DNA of 11,119 nt from positions 1 through 11,119 of the forward strand of contig JBBSHJ010000105.1 in assembly GCA_038253135.1 (NCBI GenBank), written 5' to 3'. Positions 6,655 to 11,119 of this stretch are shown one piece after another (the first letter of the stretch is position 1; every line of letters starts with the position of its first letter). A program made the position numbers and the translations under genes. Origin of the DNA: JBBSHJ01 sp038253135 (GTDB lineage Bacteria > Actinomycetota > Actinomycetes > Mycobacteriales > QHCD01). A model generated the notes under the pieces. That model was not told the origin of the DNA. It searched no databases and worked only from the letters and a program-made list of their open reading frames with translations.

Positions 6655-7536
6655 TCACAGCAGACGCGATTGCGCCATGTCCAGCTGCCACTCGAGCGCC
6701 TCCAGCGGACCGGAGTCCAGCGTCCGGCTCAGATGGTGGAGCAACCAGAGTGCCCAATAGCTCCGCAACCGACCAGGGTCGATTCGCTCGGCGAGGATCT
6801 CGTCCAAGTGGGCCGCTGCTCGGCTCTCGACGGGGTCGGCGTCGGGCGAGCGGACAAACCATTCTCGATCGAAGCGCGTGTTCACCAGTGCGAACATTCG
6901 GTCGCCGCGATAAACCCCGAGGTTCCAGTCGACGACAGCCGTTGCGCGGTCGGTTTCATCGAAGAGCACGTTCGCCGGGCTGAGATCGATGTGGACGAGG
7001 TCCGTGCGAGCGGCGATCTCGGCCGGCGCTCGCCGACGGATACAGCTGAGTTCCTCGAGCACTCGGCGGTGGGGGCGGCCGAGCTCGGCCAGGCGCGGAT
7101 GGCCGGCCGGATCATCGCTCCTCTGGCGGCACATTGCTGGCGCCGGTACGTCGGGTCGCGGAGCCAGCACGCCGGCACATCGGTCGTTGATTGCCACGAG
7201 GCCATCAACTCGGGCGGCCGTGAGCCTCGACGGGATCCTCGGCAACCTCTCCTGCACAAAGGCGACCCCATCGTCCAAGGCCACGACGAGATGGTGCCTG
7301 GGCACGGGCACGCCGCGGTCACGCACGTAGGCGAGCACCTCGGCGGTGCGCTCCGCGTCGTCGAGTGAACCCAGGAATCGTGTCACTATGGCCGCGCGCC
7401 CGTCGGGCCACTCGACGTAGATCGCTCCGCCGAGCTTGCCGTGCTCGGCCCGGCCGCGCAGGGCCAGACCGGCGCCCGTACGGTCGTTGATCGCCGCCAC
7501 AAGCGTCTCGTCGGCTGGATTCATGCCGCCCATCAT
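6655..7536 (-). CDS. Second aminoglycoside phosphotransferase-like (APH) family protein
   Basis: A 293-residue kinase-fold protein. The N-lobe is diverged: RGRAEHGKLGGAIYVEWPDGRAAIVTRFL (28-55) covers the usual nucleotide-loop and lysine-strand region. The C-lobe is clear: catalytic loop H182-I-D184-LSPAN189-VLFDE, then the metal-binding VVDWNLG (D203). An Asn stands at 205 where Asp or Glu is common. The closing helices WALWLLHHLSRTL (261-273) fit the family. The ATG at 7534-7536 is preceded by GGAGG with a 7-nt spacer; the next in-frame ATGs (7531, 7522) have poorer spacing. Longer open frame upstream is out of frame with anything protein-like. It shares little beyond motifs with the APH-family protein at 3714-4724, so this is not a recent duplication. 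The substrate is unknown. Confidence 0.87.
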   Translation of the reverse strand: MMGGMNPADETLVAAINDRTGAGLALRGRAEHGKLGGAIYVEWPDGRAAIVTRFLGSLDDAERTAEVLAYVRDRGVPVPRHHLVVALDDGVAFVQERLPRIPSRLTAARVDGLVAINDRCAGVLAPRPDVPAPAMCRQRSDDPAGHPRLAELGRPHRRVLEELSCIRRRAPAEIAARTDLVHIDLSPANVLFDETDRATAVVDWNLGVYRGDRMFALVNTRFDREWFVRSPDADPVESRAAAHLDEILAERIDPGRLRSYWALWLLHHLSRTLDSGPLEALEWQLDMAQSRLL

Positions 7537-7736
7537 CGCCGGGCCTCCAGTCGCTTTCGGGCTCGAGGCACATCCGTCGGGGCCGTCGCCTTGGTCAGGA
7601 TCGATCGCCCTATCGCGATCGCCACGTTGGCGTGGCATGGGAGGACCTCGGTGCCTTCCCGCGCGAACGGGTGTGTCGAGCCGCCAGACAGGTCGGACTG
7701 GGCGTTCGGCTCGCTCCGCGCACCCCATGGGTGCAT
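7533..7736 (-). CDS. Possible 67-residue ORF coupled to the APH gene
   Basis: An ATG at 7736 opens 67 codons ending in a TGA that overlaps the ATG of the APH-family gene as ATGA, the classic layout for translational coupling. By hand count about four fifths of its third positions are G or C, consistent with coding in this genome but not proof. The ribosome binding site of the APH gene lies inside its last codons. It has no clear Shine-Dalgarno of its own; a TATCCT hexamer lies 16 nt upstream (7753-7758 on the plus strand). The protein (MHPWGARSEP at the N-terminus, RARKRLEARR at the C-terminus) matches no family I know. It could be a leader ORF, a small protein, or chance. Confidence 0.3.
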   Translation of the reverse strand: MHPWGARSEPNAQSDLSGGSTHPFAREGTEVLPCHANVAIAIGRSILTKATAPTDVPRARKRLEARR

Positions 7737-7896
7737 CGCACGTGCGGATGCAAGGATAGCCTCTCGACCGCCGGCGGTGGCTCGCCCTGCCGAATCGGGC
7801 GGCAGGTTCCGAGGATTGTCGATTCGCCGTGCCCAGTATTCGTCGTCCTCGTGACGGGTCGGTAACCAACCCGCGCGAGCGAGGGCGAGACCAGTT
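7537..7896. repeat. Structured 360-bp intergenic region with five inverted repeats
   Basis: Between the divergent APH and VOC genes, five dyads lie nearly end to end. They are CGAGCCG/CGGCTCG (7677-7683 and 7707-7713, with an inner CCAG/CTGG), CACCC-CAT-GGGTG (7721-7733), TGCATC/GATGCA enclosing GCACGTGC (7732-7752), the perfect palindrome ACCGCCGGCGGT (7767-7778), and CCTGCCG-N7-CGGCAGG (7786-7806). Closer to the APH gene lie GATCGATC (7599-7606), GCGATCGC (7615-7622) and a direct GATCGCC pair (7603, 7617). None is followed by a T-tract on either strand. Read on the minus strand this would be the 5' leader of the APH gene; on the plus strand, the leader of the VOC gene. No tRNA or known riboswitch is recognised. 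Confidence 0.4.
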
Positions 7897-8322
7897 ATGG
7901 GATGTCCGGTAGTTCATTTCGAGATCATCGGAAAGCGTCCGGCGAAGCTCCGGCAATACTTCGGTGCGCTTTTCGGGTGGGAGTTCGACACGAGCGTTCC
8001 GGTCTCAGCGGCGGTTTCCGAGTCCGGAAACTACGGGTTCACGGATCGCACGACTGCCGGCGAGGCCACCGGGATCCCGGGCGGGGTCGGCGGAGGAGCA
8101 GCGTACGACGCCCTGGTGACGTTCTACGTGTGTGTCCCGGACGTTGAGGCGGCGCTGGAGAAGGCCGAGAGTCTCGGCGGAACTCGGCGCCTGGGCCCTG
8201 AGCACGGGCCCGGCTCGGGCCTGGTGCTCGGCCACTTCACCGACCCCGAGGGAAACCTGATCGGTCTGGTCAAGGCGCCCTCAGCGACGGACCGTCCTAG
8301 TCGTCGCGGACAAAAAGCCTGA
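7897..8322 (+). CDS. VOC-family protein
   Basis: A 141-residue VOC-fold protein of the type annotated as glyoxalase-like or, in mycobacteria, CFP32-like modules. Visible parts are PVVHFEIIGKRPAKLRQYFGALFGWEF (4-30), a glycine-rich loop GIPGGVGGGAAYDALVTFYVCV (59-80), VEAALEKAESLGGTRRLGP (83-101) and FTDPEGNLIGLVKA (114-127). H7 and E118 occupy possible metal-ligand positions. A 14-residue polar tail after LVKA runs into the 3' end of the convergent gene at 8297-8839 (26-bp overlap), suggesting an extended stop. The start ATG at 7897 has only a loose purine-rich GCGAGGGCGAG upstream, but the fold begins right after it. The substrate is unknown. Confidence 0.88.
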   Translation: MGCPVVHFEIIGKRPAKLRQYFGALFGWEFDTSVPVSAAVSESGNYGFTDRTTAGEATGIPGGVGGGAAYDALVTFYVCVPDVEAALEKAESLGGTRRLGPEHGPGSGLVLGHFTDPEGNLIGLVKAPSATDRPSRRGQKA

Positions 8323-8839
8323 CGACGTCAAGATATTGCCGCACGCGCTCCCGGATGGGCGCGTGTCCCGACACCGCAGACAACACCTCGAACAGCCCGT
8401 CGAGCGGATCGACGGACGGCGGTACGCCAAGCATGCTTGCCATGCTTCGGGCGCTCTCGTCGTCCCGGCGGGCCACGTACTTGGCCGCGAGCGGGAGCAT
8501 CGCGAGGGCAGCAACCTCTGAGTCCGGTCGAGATGTGTCGGTGCCTCGGCCGTCGCGATCGAGGATTTCGAAGAGCTTCCGGACACCGGACCGACCCGCA
8601 CCCGTAAGCAGCGTCGTTTCGCGCGGTATCTCGAGGTCAGACGGCCACCCGTACCAGTCAACCCACAGGATCAACGGTCCCGCGTCGTACATCGCTCCGA
8701 CGTAGCTGCCGCGCGCCGGCCCGTTGGACGAACTGTCGAGCATCAGCAGGGCGCCGTCGAGCATTGGAGATCCACCGACGACGATGAGGTCGACGTCCCT
8801 CCATGCGTCGCCTGCGCCGCGGCCGGGCGATGCGGACAC
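8297..8839 (-). CDS. Hypothetical protein, possibly N-terminally truncated
   Basis: A 180-residue protein I do not recognise. Its middle, GSPMLDGALLMLDSSSNGPARG then SYVGAMYDAGPLILWVDWYGWPSDLE (45-70), looks like a compact beta-rich core with several Trp and aromatic residues. The rest (110-180) is mostly helical. There is no signal peptide or membrane segment. The start is a GTG at 8837-8839 with no Shine-Dalgarno; an in-frame TGA at 8864-8866 blocks extension. Upstream of that stop the same frame reads EVIGDAKLLDFWPERVRFG, which looks protein-like, so the gene may have lost an N-terminal part. A faint similarity in style to SUKH/SMI1-type immunity folds is not strong enough to name. It overlaps the VOC gene by 26 bp tail to tail and lies 86 bp after the hydrolase gene. 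Confidence 0.6.
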   Translation of the reverse strand: MSASPGRGAGDAWRDVDLIVVGGSPMLDGALLMLDSSSNGPARGSYVGAMYDAGPLILWVDWYGWPSDLEIPRETTLLTGAGRSGVRKLFEILDRDGRGTDTSRPDSEVAALAMLPLAAKYVARRDDESARSMASMLGVPPSVDPLDGLFEVLSAVSGHAPIRERVRQYLDVVRLFVRDD

Positions 8840-8925
8840 CGGGCCCGCACCGCGCCGGCAGGATCAGCCGAACCTGACCCTCTCCGGCCAGAAGTCCAGC
8901 AGTTTCGCATCGCCGATGACCTCGC

Positions 8926-9777
8926 TCAGCGCCGGGTGGTGCGCGCCTTGAGCCAGCGCAAACCGTCGGCGGCGGAGGTGAGCACCGAGATGTGGCCGTC
9001 CTCCGGAAAAACGCGCAACTCGGCTGACGGGCAATGCCGTGCAAGCCATTCGCCGTGCGAGCTGGGCACGACCCGATCCTTGCCGCCGTGCAGCAGCAAC
9101 GTCGGTGCCTCGACCTGACCCGGGTCGACGCCCCACCCGGCGACGTAGGCGAGGTCGTCGGCGATCAGCCCGCCCGGGCCGGCGGCCATGGCCGGGCCAA
9201 CGACCCTTCCCAGCCACGACCAGTCACCGTCGAGGGCGGCGAGATCGGCCGTGGTGAATTCCGGGTCGTAGTCGGCTCCGGAGGCCTCGCGCGCCTCCTT
9301 CGCCGCGCGGCCCGCGGCGGCCGCCCGCAGTGAGGCGACACCGGAGGGCGCCATGCCGGCGTACCAGTCGAGCCCGTCAGCTCCGTACGGCGCCAGGGCG
9401 GCCACGCTGACGACGCCCAGGACGCGCTCGGACAGCAGGCCGGCGCAGGCGAGTGCGTGCGAGCTCCCGCCCGAGTGACCCATCACGGCGAAACGGTCGA
9501 TGGCCAGCGCATCGGCGAGGTGTGCGGCGTACGCCGCCGCGGAGGCGATGGTGCGCTCCGGCTCCGCAGTGGATCCGCCGTAGCCGGGGCGGTCGTAGGA
9601 GACGAACCGGATCCCGAGCTCATCCGCGGTGGGGAAGAGCGGCAGGGGAGGGGCACCGAGGTTCGGCGTGCCGTGATGCCACAGGACGGCCAGCTCCTCG
9701 GCTCCGCCCGTCGAGCCGGCGTCGTACGCGTGCAGCGTGCCGCCGCCGTCCAGCGTCAGATCGAACTCCGTCACCAT
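8926..9777 (-). CDS. Alpha/beta hydrolase
   Basis: A 283-residue cytoplasmic alpha/beta-fold hydrolase. Features in order are the oxyanion-side HHGTPNLG (34-41), FVSYDRPGYGGS (58-69), the nucleophile elbow MGHSGGSSHAL (S102), a cap region about 135-215, the acid loop APTLLLHGGKDRVVP (D234) and EDGHISVL (H262). The Ser-Asp-His triad is complete. The substrate (ester, lactone, epoxide or other) is not predictable. The ATG at 9775-9777 is chosen because the fold begins just after it; frame upstream of it is Arg/Pro-rich and not family-like. No Shine-Dalgarno is seen, but TACGCT lies 6 nt upstream, suggesting a leaderless mRNA. The next gene on the same strand is the hypothetical gene at 8297-8839, possibly co-transcribed. 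Confidence 0.92.
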   Translation of the reverse strand: MVTEFDLTLDGGGTLHAYDAGSTGGAEELAVLWHHGTPNLGAPPLPLFPTADELGIRFVSYDRPGYGGSTAEPERTIASAAAYAAHLADALAIDRFAVMGHSGGSSHALACAGLLSERVLGVVSVAALAPYGADGLDWYAGMAPSGVASLRAAAAGRAAKEAREASGADYDPEFTTADLAALDGDWSWLGRVVGPAMAAGPGGLIADDLAYVAGWGVDPGQVEAPTLLLHGGKDRVVPSSHGEWLARHCPSAELRVFPEDGHISVLTSAADGLRWLKARTTRR

Positions 9778-9783
9778 CGGGCC

Positions 9784-9789
9784 AGCGTA
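9784..9789 (-). promoter_or_regulatory. Candidate -10 for leaderless hydrolase transcript
   Basis: TACGCT (TANNNT type) is followed by six bases and the ATG at 9777, the same geometry as at the VOC gene starting at 5059. There is no ribosome binding site in the interval and no clear -35. Confidence 0.3.
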
Positions 9790-9833
9790 CGGCGTCGAAC
9801 ACGCCGCGCCGTTCGCGCCCGTGAGTCTTCCCC

Positions 9834-9850
9834 GGCGCGATTGACGCGCC
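9834..9850 (-). terminator. GC-rich hairpin just after the remnant's stop codon
   Basis: GGCGCG-N5-CGCGCC forms a perfect 6-bp stem with a 5-nt loop, starting 9 nt after the TAG at 9860-9862 on the minus strand. There is no U-tract, so it would be a hairpin-only terminator of the kind proposed for actinobacteria. It could separate the remnant from the hydrolase gene. Confidence 0.35.
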
Positions 9851-9859
9851 CTGGTGGAC

Positions 9860-10115
9860 CTATAAACCCGCAGGTGTGAGCACGGGACGCCACGTCCACC
9901 CACATCCGGTGACGGTATCGCGGACCGGATCGCGTAGATCGGCGGCGTCGAAGTTGAATTCATATCGGCCGGGCGCGGAGTCACTGGTCGCGGGAACATG
10001 GATGGTGGCGTGGAACTTGCCGTCCGGCCGTTGCGGGTGACCCGGTGGTCGATCGCGACCTGGCCCGAGCCGAGGGACCGTAAGCACCCTGCCCGCCGCG
10101 ATGCGCCTACGGCCG
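9860..10115 (-). pseudogene. Degraded remnant of a beta-sandwich (Ig-like) protein C-terminus
   Basis: In the 396 bp between the DUF899 and hydrolase genes the minus strand reads RIAAGRVLTV, then (in another frame) LGSGQVAIDHRVTRN, then back in the first frame PDGKFHATIHVPATSDSAPGRYEFNF and on to a TAG at 9860-9862. Joined, this resembles the GxxLTVxGxGxxPG...DGxFxAxxxVPAxxAPGxYxF pattern of Ig-like repeats in secreted or surface actinobacterial proteins. Two compensating shifts are needed within about 45 bp, and no start codon, signal peptide or ribosome binding site remains. It is therefore best read as a decayed gene end. Alternatively these are chance resemblances in an untranslated gap. 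The hairpin right after the stop supports a true gene end. Confidence 0.35.
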
Positions 10116-10173
10116 AAGGCAGGTCCGGAGCCGCCGATCGGCCACGTGTCGGGTCCAGGGACTCGGGTCTCGC

Positions 10174-10893
10174 TCAGAGCTGGGGCGCACCGGCGCTCGT
10201 CACGGGCTCGCTGGTGCGCGACCACTGGGCGATGGGCCGACCGTTGATGCGCCACTGGTGCCCACCGTCGGGGACCCGCGGCCACCCGTCCGGCGAGTCC
10301 TCCCACGACTCCTGCCGCCCGAACACCGTCATATCCAGCGCGTGGTAGCTGGTCGTCAGCGCCTCGACGCCGCGACCGGTGGTCCAATAGGTCTCGAAGA
10401 CCCGATCCCCCTCCCGCAGGTAGCACGCGATGAGGCCGAAACCGCGACCATCGACGAGTGCCGGATCGGAGTCCTTGGCGGAGTACCACGGCCACGTGTA
10501 GCCCATGAATTCTCGAAATGCGGCGCTCTCGGCGTACGCACCCTCGGAAAACACGGCGTACGTGACGCCGCGGGCATGGAGGTAATCGAGCATCTGCATG
10601 TGACAGGTCGAGAAGGTGCATCCCTCGCACTGCCGCTCGAACGGCTGGTCGTCGTGCCACATGTGGAAGTAGGCCATGAGCATCCGCCGCCCCTCGAAGA
10701 CATCAATCAGTGGCACGGCTCCGTCGGGACCGGTCACGGTCACCGGCGGCATCTCGGTCATGGGTAGCCGGCGCCGTGCGGCCGCGATCGCATCACCCTC
10801 GCGGGTATGGGCCTTCTCGCGATCCAGAATCGCGTCCCGGGCGACGCGCCATTCGGCGCGATCGACGACGGGCGGCAATGGGTCGGTATTCAT
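10174..10893 (-). CDS. DUF899 thioredoxin-like family protein
   Basis: A 239-residue protein of the DUF899 family, which has a thioredoxin-like fold and no established activity. The N-terminal helix reads REKAHTREGDAIAAARRRLPM (25-45). The core RRMLMAYFHMWHDDQPFERQCEGCTF (69-94) carries C89-E-G-C92 at the position of the thioredoxin CxxC. C97 follows, then YAVFSEGAYAESAAFREFMGYTWPWYSA (112-139) and YHALDMTVFGRQESWEDSPDGWP (183-205), all typical of the family. A role in redox or as a peroxiredoxin-like enzyme is plausible but unproven. The ATG at 10891-10893 has a loose purine-rich GAGAAGAG about 7 nt upstream. It follows the SnoaL-like gene on the same strand after 97 bp, so the two may be co-transcribed. 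Confidence 0.92.
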   Translation of the reverse strand: MNTDPLPPVVDRAEWRVARDAILDREKAHTREGDAIAAARRRLPMTEMPPVTVTGPDGAVPLIDVFEGRRMLMAYFHMWHDDQPFERQCEGCTFSTCHMQMLDYLHARGVTYAVFSEGAYAESAAFREFMGYTWPWYSAKDSDPALVDGRGFGLIACYLREGDRVFETYWTTGRGVEALTTSYHALDMTVFGRQESWEDSPDGWPRVPDGGHQWRINGRPIAQWSRTSEPVTSAGAPQL

Positions 10894-10926
10894 GGGCGGC
10901 TCTTCTCGCTCGTGGATGTGGTGGGC

Positions 10927-10932
10927 AATATG
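10927..10932 (-). promoter_or_regulatory. Weak candidate -10 for the DUF899 gene
   Basis: CATATT on the minus strand lies 33 bp before the ATG at 10893, an AT-rich island in GC-rich sequence. A start after it would give a short leader containing the purine-rich ribosome binding site. No matching -35 is seen, so co-transcription with the SnoaL-like gene is equally possible. Confidence 0.25.
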
Positions 10933-10987
10933 TCAGGTCGGTACGGCGCGTGATGACGCCGGCGCGGGTACTCACGTCGGCTGATTC

Positions 10988-11119
10988 TCAGGGCTCCAGG
11001 TCGGTGGCCGCAAGGGCCGAGCCGTCCATGTAGAACGGCGTCGAGGTGTGCTCGTGGAAGATTCGCCAGGTGCTCTCGAGACGTTTGAGGCCGAGCGTGG
11101 ATCGGTACCAAAGACGGAA
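10988..11119 (-). CDS. SnoaL/NTF2-like (ketosteroid-isomerase fold) protein, C-terminal part only
   Basis: The last 43 codons of a gene that enters from the right edge. The reading begins FRLWYRSTLGLKRLESTWRI, then FHEHTSTPFYMDG, and ends ATDLEP with a TGA at 10988-10990. The pattern of a beta strand ending TLGL(K/R), a turn, WRI or WxV, then HEHxSxPF matches the C-terminus of nuclear-transport-factor-2-like / DUF4440-type proteins common in actinobacteria. Some of these are isomerases or cyclases and many are uncharacterised. It lies 94 bp upstream of the DUF899 gene on the same strand. N-terminal residues and the start are outside the window. Confidence 0.7.
   Translation of the reverse strand, partial: FRLWYRSTLGLKRLESTWRIFHEHTSTPFYMDGSALAATDLEP

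Noticed and set aside
6628..7368. Plus-strand open frame of 246 codons antisense to the APH gene
   Set aside because: The opposite strand carries a complete kinase motif set; this frame has no recognisable domain.
9860..10660. Minus-strand open frame of 266 codons running through the DUF899 gene
   Set aside because: The part over 10174-10660 is an out-of-frame shadow of DUF899. Only the section below about 10115 looks protein-like, and that is reported as a remnant.
1..11119. tRNA, rRNA, CRISPR array or defence-island nuclease/toxin-antitoxin pair
   Set aside because: No repeat-spacer pattern, no cloverleaf with a T-loop GTTCGA(A/T)TC signature, and no paired small toxin and antitoxin genes were recognised. 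The only nuclease-like gene is the 13E12-family one.
1..11119. A single biosynthetic or resistance cluster using all the enzymes here
   Set aside because: The genes switch strand repeatedly and have separate promoters, with no scaffold-building enzyme, dedicated regulator or exporter. Only the VOC-APH pair shows real coupling.

Overview
The window is GC-rich, with strongly GC-biased third codon positions and a DUF222/HNH (13E12-type) gene. VOC, GNAT and aminoglycoside-phosphotransferase-like (APH) genes are interspersed, several with leaderless-looking TANNNT starts. This points to a chromosomal accessory region of an actinobacterium (Actinomycetota); genus cannot be told from this sequence. 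There are no rRNA or tRNA genes, no CRISPR array and no complete insertion sequence.

Left part (1-2481, all minus strand): a PhyH-type Fe(II)/2-oxoglutarate dioxygenase, a ZIP-family metal transporter, and a bacterial-luciferase-like (LLM) flavin oxidoreductase gene broken by an internal deletion of about 78 codons plus a frameshift. Centre-left (2482-5059): a VOC-fold gene on the plus strand faces a GNAT acetyltransferase and overlaps its 3' end. Upstream of the GNAT gene on the minus strand is a translationally coupled pair, a VOC gene followed by an APH-family kinase. Centre (5191-6603): a complete DUF222/HNH gene with a well-spaced promoter whose predicted start falls at or next to the initiation codon.

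Right part (6655-11119): a second APH-family kinase on the minus strand. A 360-bp gap upstream of it holds a possible 67-codon ORF coupled to it and a run of five inverted repeats. Then come a third VOC gene (plus), a hypothetical gene overlapping its 3' end (minus), an alpha/beta hydrolase (minus), a degraded remnant of what looks like a beta-sandwich protein with a hairpin after its stop, a DUF899 thioredoxin-like gene, and the C-terminal end of a SnoaL/NTF2-like gene cut by the window edge.

Functionally this is a set of small enzymes of kinds often annotated as detoxification, drug modification or secondary oxidation (three VOC, two APH, one GNAT, one hydrolase, one dioxygenase, one flavin oxidoreductase). 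The gene order does not define one pathway, and I do not see a convincing new multi-gene system. The least explained parts are the structured gap 7537-7896, the orphan protein at 8297-8839, and the two decaying genes.
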